From: Chionoecetes opilio
Taxonomy: Eukaryota; Arthropoda; Malacostraca; Decapoda; Majidae
Length of the DNA: 64,000 bases
NCBI GenBank assembly: GCA_016584305.1
Contig: JACEEZ010010078.1
Location: forward strand, 207,001-271,000
Direction of reading: 5' to 3'
Under the pieces are notes generated by a model that searched no databases, had not been told where the DNA came from, and saw only the letters and a program-made list of their open reading frames with translations. Positions 1-10,856 of the stretch are shown here, piece by piece; within the stretch, counting starts at the first letter, position 1, and each line of letters begins with the position of its first letter. The translations under genes were made by a program, and so were the position numbers.

Positions 1-93
1 TTATTTCAGCTGAGAAAATTAACATGCCTACTATCAACTGCAATTTTGCATACTGCACTTTCTTCCGTGAATAAAACTTTGTGATGTCAGCTA

Positions 94-913
94 CACTGCA
101 TCCTCATACAACACGGTTTTATGGGCGACACAGCACGCCGTGTTGTACAAAATAGTGTTGTACGAATCATAGAAACCCATGTTATAATGTACTTATGGTG
201 GACACCTCCAAAAGTTAGTACTTTTTCAACCCATATTAACACATTGCAATACATACATTGCCTTTACAATAATCAATATATAGTAAACATACACTCATCT
301 TAGTCCCTTACCTTACCTACTTCTAATGGAGGGAGAAAGTTTGGAAAGAAATTTCCAAGAAAATATATGAAAATAAACAGATTTTCTACCGGTAGTAAAA
401 TCTACCGATTTTCTCGGTAGGCGGTGGTCTTTTTGTTGCTCCGTTCCCAGGTTCTTTGGCGTATCGTACAACTTTTAGCTTGTATGCGATAGTACGTATT
501 AGTAAATAGTTTTGAGGAATTCGCCAAGGGTGATAATTTCCAGGAAGTCCTGAAAAGAGCTTGTGATACGTGTGTGACAGCCTGGTGGTAAATGATACAT
601 CAACACTACAGTAGCAGACGATAGATGGTGCTGTTGGTGGCGCTAACCCTGCTGGTGGCAGGGAAAGAAAGGGCTACAGAGTGGCATAGAAGGGAGATAT
701 CTGTCAAGCTGGAGCTCGAGCTTGACAGACGACTTACAAAGCGATCCTAAGCAGAAGCAGTGCGGGTAAGGGCGGAATTGCCTTGTTTTTGGATCGCCAG
801 ATCGTGTTGTATGAATACGAATAATGTTGTGCGATTGAAGTGGGTTGCTCAGACCCCCACCGTGTTGTACAAAAATTGTGTTGTACGAACCCGTGTTGTA
901 CTAGGATGCAGTG
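94..913. mobile_element. Non-autonomous TIR element, TA target duplication
   Basis: The ends read CACTGCATCCTCATACAAC and, on the other strand, CACTGCATCCTAGTACAAC, with TA directly outside both ends (92-93 and 914-915). Copies of GTGTTGTAC recur next to both termini (about 140-170 and 860-900), suggesting subterminal protein-binding repeats. A TA duplication fits Tc1/mariner/pogo-type transposition. No transposase is visible inside, so this is a passive derivative. The ORFs inside are short and unlike any family I know. Confidence 0.6.
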
Positions 914-1239
914 TACCATGATGGCAGCCTTTTGCAGTAAAACCTAAGTAACAAACAGAAAACGAAATTTACAGATCACTGCACAGCTGCATGTAAGGCT
1001 ATATGGTCATTTTAGATTTTAATAATTTATGATCAATCAAACTGGTCAACTGTAAGACGCCCAGCGATGCAGACGCCCAGAAGATGCATATCGATGGGGA
1101 AGTCAAACATTGGTTAGTGTGACTTGCGATGCTAGCCCATGAGAAGAGCGATTGCATGCTGCCATGGTTCACCAGCAGGGAGTCCACATGGAGTTGAATC
1201 CGTACAGTTGATCAAGAGAAGGCAACTGAATCCACATGT

Positions 1240-1398
1240 ATGGGGTATGACCGATTTGATGCCAAATCATTTATCAATGAAGTTGATAAACGTCATGCCA
1301 TTTGGGACATGATATTATCTGAATACAAAAACAGAAGAATAAAGAGAAGGTATATGGAGGAACTACAGAAAATGTTCTGTAATTCTGGAGACATTTAG
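1240..1398 (+). pseudogene. MADF-domain (Myb/SANT-like) exon fragment
   Basis: A 52-codon reading frame starts at ATG 1240 and stops at TAG 1396-1398. It contains FINEVDKRHAIWDMILSEYK followed by a basic NRRIKRR stretch, which matches the start of MADF domains: hydrophobic helix, conserved IW/LW, then SxxYK and basic residues. MADF proteins bind DNA; in arthropods they occur in Adf-1-like regulators and as the accessory protein of PIF/Harbinger transposons. The frame breaks before the domain ends, and a related reading may continue in another frame after 1390. It is either a truncated pseudogene or one exon; no splice donor is clear. Confidence 0.5.
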
Positions 1399-2122
1399 GA
1401 AAAAGAAATATGGATTAACTGAACACTCTATGAAGGTGCTCTATACCCCTTCTCATTACTACAGAGGTGTTCCTCTCTACTGGCTAATTAATTAAGCAAA
1501 ACGTGAATGCGGATCCAAGTGGAACAACGTGGAAGGACGTAGGTTTGGTAACTTTTTGAAGCTCACCCCTCTGCCCAACAATCCACTTGTGAAGGAACGT
1601 TAAAGACTCTGGCCACACCCTACCTTCCTGGCCTGGTCACCATGACACCCCAACCCCCCTGGACCCTGGCTTCGCTTCAAGGAAGATTCTACTTGCTACG
1701 ATGCTGATAAAATTTTAAGTGAGAATTACATACATGGAGCTGATACTCCATTGAAATTTAATTAATTACATCACTTGTGCACACAAAATTGCTAGTAATT
1801 AATTCCTTTCACATTTAATTGATTAAATAGCCATGTGAAATGAATACATTTCTTGAGAGTTTTTAACACGGTTCTCATTGATTTAATATTTTCTCATCAC
1901 ATACTAATTATTACTAATACCTCATTTTAGTTTTAGTTTTTAGTATAATAAAGTATCTATATATGTATATCTCTCTTCTCTCTGTGACTATACTTTTCTT
2001 CTTTGTGATGGCCTATACATTAAATAAAAACATAAGGCTTTAAAAGCACCGTGAGGGAAAGTAATCACATTAAATAATTACTGTAATAATAATAATTAAA
2101 ATTGCAGTACCGTAAATGGCGG
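1399..2122. other. No recognisable gene; AT-rich unique-looking sequence
   Basis: I see no long frame, TIR pair or tandem array here. The first ~300 bases may be decayed coding sequence attached to the MADF fragment; the rest is AT-rich. Confidence 0.4.
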
Positions 2123-2790
2123 CATACAAGTCGACTCTTTGAGCCTGAAAAGATCTCTCCAAAACTAGGGGTCGACTTATACGGCTAGGATAAAATGCGA
2201 ATCTTTACCACCGAGTGGCAAACAAGTGGAACAGCACTACTAACAATCGCTGTACACCACTTATCGTAACTCCAGCAAGTTAACACAAATATTTCCAACT
2301 AAAACTTGTGTTCGGTGAACTTTTTTAACATATTTAACACACAGATTAATATATAAATAATAAAATAATAATAAAAATTCAGTTTATATCAACACAAAAC
2401 CATAGGCTGTTTCCAACAGCAGATACACAGATTGTAAACACTGACTGGAACGCCACTGGACTCAAGCGGCCAGTCAGACAACTACAATATGCGCTACTTC
2501 CAGAGCAGTCCAAGGTCGCTCTCCAACTGCCTGGCTGCTCACCGAGCGCCTCCCCGCACTCACTTTTTCAAATGAAAACAACAGGCAGACCTATAGTAAA
2601 GATTCATATCTTCATATAAGTGGTGTGGTGTTATGTGTTTTTGCGACAGGTTACCGTATACCATACCGTAGCCTATCCACATTTAAGCTTTGGCCTACCA
2701 GTAGCCTACCGTATTTTTAGGGCCGATTTATACGGCAAGTATAGGCCTAACCCGTAATCTTGAGCTAATAATCTTGAGGTCGACTTGTAC
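2123..2790. mobile_element. Putative palindromic MITE with TACAAGTCGAC ends
   Basis: The left end has ATACAAGTCGACTC and then GTCGACTTATACGGC about 45 bases inward. The right end, on the other strand, has GTACAAGTCGACCTC and then a second GCCGTATAAATCGGCCC motif. Inverted ends with repeated subterminal GTCGAC/CGTATA motifs fit a small non-autonomous DNA transposon. No target duplication could be confirmed. The right end abuts the start of Gypsy gag sequence. Confidence 0.35.
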
Positions 2791-2841
2791 GTTGTATTAT
2801 TACAATTCTACAACGCAATTTTCGATTTAACTTTTGTACCT

Positions 2842-3690
2842 GTAGCTTATGGCTCGAATTGTCTGAATTTGAGGAAACTAGTGATAGCCCTCGTGTTCTG
2901 CAAAGCGATATGCAACGCTTCAGGCTTCCACCCGCTTCTCTTAACCCTTCCTTACCTCAGCCTACACTAACAAGCATGGCTACTTCCGCCGGAGCAGGTA
3001 TTAGTAGTTCAATGCCCTCGCATCCTCAACCTTCTGCACAGGCGGCTGGAGGGATTAAGTTATTACCTACCAGCGCGGCTGTTAGGCCTTTTTCGGGAGT
3101 TGATGTAGATTGCACAGCCCGGGAGTATATTGCCATTACCCTAAGCGAACAAGGATTACCAAACCTTTCGTTCTAATTTTCTGGAATCCTTTTGGAGTAA
3201 CGCCAAGCACAGTTTAGTGAAAGGAGTGAATTTAGCTGTTGAGACTTTGCTAAGCGGTGCTGCTGCCACTGATTAGTTAGATGCACAGGTGGAGGCTAAC
3301 CGAATTTCTGTACATTTCATCCAGTATTTAAAGGAGAATGGCTGGACCCAGGGAGATAGCATTTATCTTAGTAACAAACGCTAATTCCTTGAATTCTTTG
3401 CATACATAATGTTGCTAAGAGGTAACTTCAGGAAAAACTCTCTGTCTCTAAATTATAGCCCCCAAGAAGTACTGCATGATTTTGTATTAAAATTATAAAC
3501 CAAGATAGAATAGAAGGATGGCAAAATAAGCACGACTGTGTCATCTGTAGCCACTACTCAGCCTGATGTAGCCGGTAGAGATATAGATGTATCTTATGCG
3601 GCCGTTCCAGCCATATCCTTATCAAAGATCCATCTTGACATGCCATCATTGTCAACGCGAAGGGCACACTGCAAATCAGTGTTATGTCAA
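2842..3690 (+). pseudogene. gag: Ty3/Gypsy gag with CCHC zinc knuckle
   Basis: A Pro/Ser/Ala-rich start (open from about 2842, first Met at 2859) leads to a capsid-like segment around 3080-3340 that continues through a frameshift near 3170. The decisive motif is CHHCQREGHTANQC at 3641-3682, an exact C-x2-C-x4-H-x4-C nucleocapsid knuckle. Gag packages the element RNA. Several in-frame stops lie between the capsid-like part and the knuckle. It sits directly upstream of reverse transcriptase, the normal order. Confidence 0.65.
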
Positions 3691-4080
3691 AATTAAAGAT
3701 TGTCGCCGCTAAAGGAAACTTGAAGCTGCCTCAGGGCAATTACCTGCTTCAAGGGACTCGGACGGAAACAGAACCTCTACTGGTACACATGATCGTGCAC
3801 GATTACAGACAATTTCTAAACACGCCCGACTGGAAAATACTGGTTCTGGTAACACTGCGGTTCCCTGCGGTGCGACACAAAATCCTTCCTACTGTGTTAT
3901 CCATGAGTGTAGCGCTACGGACACTCTACGGAGAATTGCAATACCGTTTCAAATTTAAGGACTAAACTTAGACAAAGAGTCGTGGTTGACTCGAAAAGGC
4001 AAATTACTTAGGGATTAGGGATTAGGATTAGGGAAATTACTGCCTTTAGCACTCCCAGTGGACACTACGAGTAGCTCAGA

Positions 4081-4350
4081 ATGCCATTTGGTTCAAAGTC
4101 AGTCCCTATTACTTTTCAACGGATGATTGATAATTTATTTTCCGATATGCTTGGCAAAAATGTCTATGCTTACCTTGATGATTTTATAATTTGTAGCAAA
4201 GACTCGAAGTCTCATTTTGCTGATTTGGAAGCAGTACTCCTGAAGTTGAAAGATGCTGGTCTCAAGGCTAAACTGACTAAATGTGAATTCCTTAAGTCTA
4301 AAGTCACCTTTTTAGGCCATGTGGTAGATGGTGATGGACTTCGTACCCTC
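4081..4350 (+). pseudogene. pol: Ty3/Gypsy reverse transcriptase, palm fragment
   Basis: The frame opens at MPFGSKSVPITFQRMID, the conserved Gypsy MPFGLxNAPxTFQ segment, and contains the catalytic YLDD box (VYAYLDDFIICSK, residues 28-40), then HFADL and the FLGHVV motif near residues 75-85. Reverse transcriptase copies the element RNA into DNA. Homology stops abruptly near residue 90 after DGDGLRT, and the reading drifts into unrelated residues. The thumb, connection and RNase H regions are absent. Upstream (3684-4080) there should be protease and fingers; only unconvincing open sequence remains there, plus a short GGGATTA repeat at 4009-4034. Confidence 0.85.
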
Positions 4351-4460
4351 AACCTGCAAGGTGATGGACCCGGGACCTGTCCCTTTTCCACTCAACTTTT
4401 CACCTTCTTCTGATCCCAGCTGGATTAACTTATCGGCAGGTAAAAGCTTTAGTCTTGCAG

Positions 4461-4787
4461 TAGGGGTGATGAACCGTGCATTGGAGTCCACCCAAAGTTT
4501 TGTTGTTGTTTATGATACTTTGTGACCTACTTATTCAGAATCTTGGTCATGCCACTCAGGCAGGCTTGGGGAATTTGAAATATTCAAAAAATTTCTGCCG
4601 AAAACTTGAAAAAACACAAAATAATCAAAACTTCATTATTTATTCACTTAAAAACATACTTTTTAGATCTATTTATAGGTTTTGGCACCAAAGGAATATG
4701 ATGGTATATGTCCCAAAGGCATACGATGCATACAAATACAAGATGGCTGCCAAAATGGCCGTCACAAATATGAAAAACACTAAAATT
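4461..4787 (+). repeat. Left TIR of the XPG-like transposon
   Basis: It matches the reverse complement of 7948-8268 with only scattered substitutions; both arms translate in register, from HWSPPK at the outer end to NMKNTKI at the inner end. The high identity suggests recent activity or gene conversion between arms. Confidence 0.85.
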
Positions 4788-4817
4788 GTTTAAAAATTAA
4801 AAAGTGACATTGATGAA

Positions 4818-5387
4818 ATGAGAAATGAACAGGGAGCGAGACAAGCAATGATCCACAAAGAAGAGATGCCTGGCCGGATTGCATCGGATGCAAAGGACAG
4901 GGAGAATATCCAACATAAACTTGAAATGTGCATTAATCCTTTCAGCAGGGAAGACCATCCAGAAGGCATTGTAAACATTGTGACTGGAAGAATTGCTCCA
5001 GATGCTGTTAATGTCGATAACTCTGTGGATTTGGGAAAGGAACAGATGAAACAGTTTGAAGCAGGCTGGCCAGAAAGTTTCCATGAGCCTTTGTCAAACA
5101 AGGTGGTTACCATGTCCATCAACAAGAAACGTATCAAACTAGGATCAGCAGATTGTTTTGATACTAACCTCATCTACTCGAGAGTCATGGGATTGATGAG
5201 CTCAAGGGATATTGATCTCAAAGAACTCTTTTCTCACGAGCTAGCACCAGTGCCAACATCGATGTTTGAAGATAATGGAGACATGAGGATAACAAAATCA
5301 AAATCCAGCCTGAAGCAGAAGCTGCGATTAGAGCAATCATCACGAATCCTGCCAGCTCCTGAGACAACTGTTATTGATGGCTGTTAA
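4818..5387 (+). pseudogene. N-terminal part of XPG-like transposon protein
   Basis: A 189-codon frame. Recognisable family blocks, from recollection of the multi-copy family: INPFSREDHPEGIVNIVTGR (residues 39-58), an acidic-hydrophobic EAGWPESFHEPLSNK block, DTNLIYSRVMGL, and HELAPVPTSMFEDNGDMR followed by a Lys-rich KSKSSLKQK. The family-typical ending at TVIDGC is followed by a stop; a few codons further the reading is cut by the pogo-like element at 5422. It probably forms one protein with the downstream frames; its role is unknown and no catalytic motif is obvious in this half. Confidence 0.6.
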
Positions 5388-5421
5388 CTACTGTGGATAA
5401 TTCGGTGGCCAAAACATGATA

Positions 5422-6523
5422 CAATAAACCCTTCATGCTCGCGGGTTTCAGGCTCGCGGATTTGATTACTCGCGGGTTTTCAACCCTTGGGATAAATAAT
5501 AATAAATACAGGTAATTAAATATAATTTTAAAATACGAAAAGTATTTTTCATAAAAACTACTGTGCATGCCTCTTCAGTGGCATATAAAAGTCTGTAGTG
5601 ATGCTAAAATTCGCAATATATGGCGCCTGGCGACATTAGTGCAGTGGCGAGTGACTGGCGACTAGTGTTATCTACGGACCACGGTAGCCACACACTGGTG
5701 GGCTGAGCGCTGCGTGCACACCTCAACTTCCTCAAGCCACCACCAGACCAGACACAATAGTGAACATTTAAGCAGTGGCAACCCAATCACCCTAAAACAC
5801 AGGGAGGAGCACTGGAGCAAGCTGGTGTGGTGCACAATCTGGCCGTGGTGCGAGGCATAGCTTTGTGCCAGCCACCCCAACACAACACACCCTAACACAC
5901 CCTCACCGTTGGCCCACAGCGATCCACGGGGGTTCAGCGTCCACTTCCTCCTCCTTCTGGGCTCAGCCATAGGCCTAGCCATGGTGGTGGTGGTGGTGGG
6001 GAGGAATAGGGGTGTGATGTAACCCTGGCAGCGGCTACACGTGTGTCGCGGCTTCAGTCAGCTGTTATGGGTTGTTGCTGATGATGACAGTGTTCAGTTC
6101 AGTTGTAGGTAGTCTGGCCTTTTTTATCGGCACTCCCTGATGTGATGTTTGATGTTTGAAAAATTTCGTCAGTTATCGACGCAGCTGAGATGGATCTCCA
6201 CTGTAATCAGACAGCTCTCTCTCAGACTACCCCTAGAGAGCTGTCTGCTAGTGCTTATAGTGTTAGGGGAAGCCAGCACCCCGGGAGGCGGGTTACAAAC
6301 CCCCGGCTAACACCCGGTACCTATTCACTGCTGGGTGGACAGGGGCTCGGGTTTTAAGGAAACAGCCCAACTGTATCATTATCATTCAAGCAACAAAATC
6401 CATTTTCTTTATACCGTAAGCCTATTTTCGGGGCGGGAGGGGTAACTAATGTCATGCTCGCGGATTTACGATACTCGCGGGTGTGTGTGTTCCCTAACCC
6501 CCGCGAGCATGAAGGGTTTATTG
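5422..6523. mobile_element. pogo/Tigger-like non-autonomous element, TA duplication
   Basis: The ends are CAATAAACCCTTCATGCTCG and its exact inverted copy (25 of 25 bases), with TA at 5420-5421 and 6524-6525. Subterminal GCTCGCGG repeats occur at both ends. The TA duplication and the ATAAACCCT-type terminus fit pogo/Tigger. It splits the XPG-like gene. Inside, 5540-5690 resembles half of the GGCGCCTGGCGAC palindromic family found elsewhere in the window. Confidence 0.75.
6255..6385. repeat. Possible SINE-type or dispersed repeat fragment
   Basis: A GC-rich block with AACACCCGGTACCTATTCAC and CTGGGTGGACAGGGGC resembles a dispersed invertebrate repeat I associate with SINE-like elements. No A/B box pair or tail could be verified, so this is weak. 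Confidence 0.25.
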
Positions 6524-6539
6524 TACCATACAAAACTTT

Positions 6540-7794
6540 GTGAATAATGTATTGGAGTACATACTCCTAAAGCTAGAGCACAGTAATGTCAACATCATAT
6601 TTGACCGCTACTACGAGTACAGCACAAAAACCTCGACTAGAGCATCACGTGCAGTGCAGCAAGCTAGGACACGTCATAAGCTTACCCCTTCCACTGCACT
6701 GCCAGCTCAACGCATTGCTCTGACGGTAACAGAAAACAAAAAGCAGATCATCAGTACAATCTGTGAGCAACTGCAGGAGAGGGGAAACCCATAAAGCAAC
6801 AGCAAAACATAAGCTACTCATTACTGGACCCTCTTCAATACCAGTGGAAATCTTCAAAGGGGTTACCATAGAGAGAAAAGACCTTGAGACGACCCACGAG
6901 GAGGCAGATGTTATCATTCCTCGACAAGTAGTAGATGCTGCCACTCAAGGCTCAAAGTGCATCAAGGTCATCTGTGATGACACAGATGTGTTCATCTTGT
7001 TGATTCACTACTATCAAATATGCACATTGACCTGCACTCTTCTGATGGAAAGTACTACCGAAACGCGGATTGTAATTGACATTGGAGCAGCCACAAAGCA
7101 ACATGCAGATATAGCATGTCAGCTCCTTGCAGCTCACGCTCTTATAGGATGTGATACGGTTGCCTTCATGTGGGGAATAGGAAAAGCAAAAGCAGTTAAA
7201 GTGCTTTCATCAGGCTGCAAACTTCTGAAAATTGGTAGCCCTGACATGGCAATGGATGAAGTAGTGCAAGAGGCCACACACTTTGTTGCAAGATGCTATG
7301 GATGTGCAAGTAGTGAAAATATGTCAACCAGATATGAGGTGTGGATAGGCAAAACATCAAAGAGGAAAGTGACTAGCATACCGAAGCTGAAATCCCTCCC
7401 CCCAACATTCGAAGCGTTTGAGCAAAATGTGAAGCGGGCACACTACCAAGTGTGCATCTGGAAGGCAGCATTAGAAAAAAACCCTCCTGACCTACTACCA
7501 ACAGATTTTGGCTGGGAAAAAGATGAAGCTACGAAATCACTGCTACCAATTACTGTGCCTGAAGGAGTTGCTCTTGCACATCCAGATGTTCTCAAAGTGA
7601 TCAGGTGTGGTTGTGCGACTGACCAGCCATGTGCAAATGCTAGGTGCATGTGTGGAACTGCTCAAATATCATGCACCATCTTCTGTGGGTGTCACGGAAT
7701 GGAAGAGTGCTGTAACAGATGGACAAAAAAGGTCAGCACGACTGAAGAAGATGGGGACAGTGATGCGGATGACGTCGACCTGAGTGATGATTGA
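6540..7794 (+). pseudogene. XPG/PIN-like nuclease domain protein with CXC C-terminus
   Basis: Two overlapping frames (6540-6794 and 6763-7794, 343 codons) continue the gene cut at 5387; a frameshift lies near 6780. In the longer frame: THEEADVIIPRQ (residues 44-55), DDTDVFILL (72-80) and HALIGCDTVAF followed by GIGKAKAVKVL (125-148). This acidic-residue order plus a helix-hairpin-helix-like GIGK is what XPG/FEN1-type nucleases show. Residues 282-317 form a Cys-rich CxC...C array like tesmin/TSO1 DNA-binding domains, and the tail is acidic. I infer a DNA-cutting and DNA-binding role in transposition. The C-terminal frame is intact, so the copy is young or constrained. Confidence 0.65.
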
Positions 7795-7947
7795 ACTATT
7801 TCTAGTGTGTGAAATCACATGTATAAAGTACTAGTCCTACATCCAATTGGTGAGAGACATATCCAATCATATTCCTTAGGTAGCATAACTTACAATTAGA
7901 CCCAAAAAGTACATTTCTAATTTAAATAAGAATAAAATAATGGTTAT

Positions 7948-8268
7948 TTTAGTGTTTTTCATATTTGTGACGTCCATTTTGGCAGCCATCTTGTATTTGC
8001 ATGCATCGTATGCCTTTGGGACATATACCATCATATTCCTTTGGTGCCAAAACCTATAAATAGATCTAAAAAGTATGTTTTTAAGTGAATAAATAATGAA
8101 GTTTTGATTATTTTGTGTTTTTTCAAGTTTTTGGCAGAAATGTTTTGAATATTTCAAATTCCCCAAGCCTGCCTGAGTGGCATGACCAAGATTCTGAATA
8201 AGTAGGTCACAAAGTATCATAAACAACAACAAAGCTTTGGGTGGACTCCAATGCACGGTCATCCCCTA
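7948..8268 (-). repeat. Right TIR of the XPG-like transposon
   Basis: Inverted partner of 4461-4787. The open minus-strand frame through it (7876-8262) is a by-product of the TIR, not a separate gene. Confidence 0.85.
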
Positions 8269-8359
8269 AATCACCATTTGGCTGCAGGACACTTTCATTT
8301 GAAGGGTGGTGGCGGGGTTAGTGGAAGGGGATCAACTAAAATATTTCACACCTTTCCGC

Positions 8360-8432
8360 TCTCTCTCTCTCTCTCTTTTTCCTTTCCCTCCTCTCTCTCT
8401 TTCTTTCTTCTTTTTCTTCTTCCTTTTCCTCG
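8360..8432. repeat. CT-rich microsatellite
   Basis: CTCTCT runs mixed with TTTCTTCTT. The frames through it are low-complexity artefacts. Confidence 0.9.
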
Positions 8433-8437
8433 AAACA

Positions 8438-9359
8438 GAAAGGAGTGGCGTGTGTAGGGTGATACACGCCTATAGTGTGTTGGGGCGAGCAGTTGTGTTG
8501 AGAAACGGCGCCCCCCCCCCGTAAGACAGTGAGTGACTCAGTCCAACACCATACCAGACCAGGTGGCCCTGTTAGACAGGGACGCCAGGACTGGCAGCAG
8601 CGGTGGACCACCACGACTGTGAGGCTTTGCCTCTTAACAAGACCAAGTAAACCAAGTAAACCAGTTGTGGAGTGGGCGTGCCCTGTGGTGAGAGACCCTG
8701 TGGTGGTGTGGCTGTCACACTTTCTGCCTTCCCGCCCGCATATTTTCCAACTCTATGCTGTAGTTAATGCTAGTATGTGGTTTCCGAGTAATGACGTTTG
8801 ACTGTAGCTCCAAAACTAACCATAGGATTTTCTCGAAAGTACCTTCATTGTGATTCCCACACACACATGGTTTAACCTTATTTACCAATCCATGTTTTGG
8901 AGAAGTGCCAGGTCCTCCTGCTGAACCTCAGGCTCTGCTAACACCTGTTCATCCACCTCGTACTCGGGCTCAAACATATAGGATCCCATGACAATCTGAG
9001 GTTCGTTTTCCTCATAGTATACGCGACCAGCGTCATTTCTTTCGGTGTCAGATTGAGCATCGTACTCTAGATCTGTCACAGCGACAGATTCACTGTCTGA
9101 CACCGAAGTACAATCGCTCTCATCATAACATTTGCCGACAGGTGTCAGACAGAGTGTCTGCGGGCGTCCCTGTTTTCTGACGTCATCAATAACAGTCGTA
9201 GCCCTGTTGGAGGTAAGATTTTTTTTTTCGCGCGCTTTTTACAAAAGTCGTGTTTTTACGGAAATAAGGCCTGGAAATCAATTATTTTTGGTGGATTAGG
9301 TGTTTTGAATGTACATTCAACATAATTCGGCAAAATAAAATTGGGTCTGGACGATTACT
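8438..9359 (-). mobile_element. 5' part of a TTAA-type element (copy 1, truncated)
   Basis: It is nearly identical to 58980-59903 of the complete copy. Its right end is GGTCTGGACGATTACT followed by TTAA at 9360-9363, the same terminus as the complete copy. The left TIR is missing; instead a CT-rich tract (8360-8430) precedes it. This copy has about 100 extra bases around 8540-8640 relative to the other. Confidence 0.65.
8885..9103 (-). CDS. First exon of a TTAA-element gene (P2X7-domain-like N-terminus?)
   Basis: The frame begins with Met at 9103 and is highly acidic: MSDSESVAVTDLEYDAQSD, then GSYMFEPEYEVDEQ and LALLQNMDW. It runs into a good 5' splice donor, TTG|GTAAATAAG, at about 8888, so the apparent stop after NMDW is probably intronic. 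SDS-rich starts followed by an (x)YxFEPE motif and a terminal NxDW are what I recall from N-termini of P2X7-intracellular-domain-like proteins in invertebrate TEs, where a Cys-rich domain follows. That identity is tentative. No downstream exon is present here, consistent with an internally deleted element. Confidence 0.4.
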
Positions 9360-9363
9360 TTAA

Positions 9364-9640
9364 GATTTCATACAATATGGGCACTATTAATAAGGTAGGT
9401 GGAAGATGTTTCTCTAAAAGCAGTTAGTCTATTTTAGGGAATCATGCAGCCAAATTTCAATGTGTTAAAATGTTCAATGGTTAGGATGTTGTGAATTAGA
9501 TTAGGGAGTGTTAATAAACGTGTTAATAAACAATGTTAATAAACATTGTGAATTAGGGAGTGATTAGCAATAATATGTTACCTTGTTAGTAGGATTTATA
9601 TTGTGAGATGATTGTAACTGCATAACGAAATGATAATTAT
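9364..9640. other. No recognised feature
   Basis: AT-rich sequence between the TTAA-element end and the first recognisable Gypsy integrase-side coding sequence. Short GTTAATAAAC-like repetitions occur near 9510-9545. Confidence 0.4.
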
Positions 9641-9644
9641 AATA

Positions 9645-10856
9645 GAAAAACTAAATAGTGTTCCTTGAACCCCAACGCATACGTAGTTAAGGAACACGAG
9701 AAAGTTTGTATGCAATAGCAACAAATGCAGATACGACAAGTCCCCTGTAGTCCAAAATTTTTCACTACATGAACTATCTGTTGGCCAACGCCAACATAAC
9801 GTATGGAGTAAAGTTCTATATGCTCTGGAATCAGGTGATCAGTCAACTTTACCTAAAATGCCCATTCCCTTTTCACAATTTTTCTTATCACCAGATCAGG
9901 TCCTTTTATGATTTTGGCCTAATAAACAGACCCCAGTGAGCCAATTTGTGATACCTGAGTCCTTTGTAACTGTGCTACTGCAACTATTTCATGATGCTGT
10001 AATAGCTGGTCATCCAGGAAAGGAGTGTACTCTTTCTGCGGCCCCCACTAGTTATTTTTGGCCTAAAATGCGGTTAGATATTGACGCATATGTGGCTAAG
10101 TGCATGAAATGTGCCAAACGTAAGGGTACGGAGCCAAAGCCGGCACCAATTTTGGAATATCCACTTCCTGAGCGTCCCTGGGACATTGTTGCTATTGATC
10201 TATTACAGCTTCCTTCCAGTCATCAAGGGTCTAGGTACCTGTTAGTATGTGTTGATCACTTCTCAAGGTACGTTGTTTTGGCCCCTGTGAACCCAATGTT
10301 GCTGCGAGCGTTAATAGCAATATTTGTGAGTCGACAGGTCAAACTCCGTATATTATTATCTTTGGTGTGGAGAAAAGACTCTTGTATGACTTGCTTAGTA
10401 ACCCTCAAAAACCGGTGTACAATGTACAACGTTGATGATTATACTAAGTGTCAACTTAAAGTTTTCTCGGACTTATATTCCGGTGTCAGAGATAAATTAC
10501 AGGCTTCTAAGACTGCTATGTGCTCCCAACAACCCTGGCACTCTTCTCCCATTGAAATCTGAGTTGGTGACTCTGTAATGATTTGAATCCGGGAGAGGAA
10601 CTCTAAATTTGCTCCTAAATGTGTGGGTCTGCATCTGGAAATTAAGCAGCTCCATGGTAATAAGTTTGATATTTTGGATCCGTGGTTAAATACATTAGAA
10701 GTCATTCACAGTGATCGACTTAAACGGACCAATGCCAAGCCTGATTTATGCTTAGTAGGAACTGCAAAACTTGGCGGTGCTACGCGGCTTGACACAAACA
10801 AATCTAATTCTCCTGCTGACCAATCTCATGCTTATGATTTACACCCTCGTAAATGA
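9645..10856 (+). pseudogene. pol: Ty3/Gypsy integrase (HHCC, core fragment, C-terminal domain)
   Basis: Coding similarity can be followed from about 9760 through the ORFs 9936-10562 and 10623-10856. An H-x-GHPG...C-x2-C zinc-binding motif is present (FHDAVIAGHPGKE, then CMKCAKRKG), followed by the start of the catalytic core (ERPWDIVAIDLL, then LLVCVDHFSRY, the first catalytic Asp). Much of the central core is deleted after VVLAPV, and reading resumes in the C-terminal part. The last part ends in an integrase C-terminal-like VIHSDRLKR segment. Integrase inserts the cDNA into chromosomes. Stops and a frameshift near 10560-10620 inactivate it. The env-like gene follows directly. Confidence 0.75.

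Larger units (their letters stand above)
4461..8268 (+). mobile_element. DNA transposon with ~325-bp TIRs carrying an XPG/PIN-like and CXC protein
   Basis: Two near-identical inverted arms, 4461-4787 and 7948-8268, bound a 3.8-kb unit. The outer ends read TAGGGGTGATGAACCGTGC and TTAGGGGATGACCGTGC. If TA is taken as flank, both ends have it, but a longer duplication could not be seen. The cargo is a plus-strand gene present as 4818-5387 plus 6540-7794, split by a pogo-like element. The encoded protein belongs to a large multi-copy family in arthropods, fish and cnidarians. A flap-nuclease-like fold in a transposon recalls the Academ superfamily; that assignment is inference. The element itself lies inside the Gypsy pol gene. 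Confidence 0.6.

Noticed and set aside
7876..8262. 128-codon minus frame and the matching plus frame at 4476-4793
   Set aside because: Both are the transposon TIR read in mirror image; identical translation in two inverted arms is explained by the repeat.
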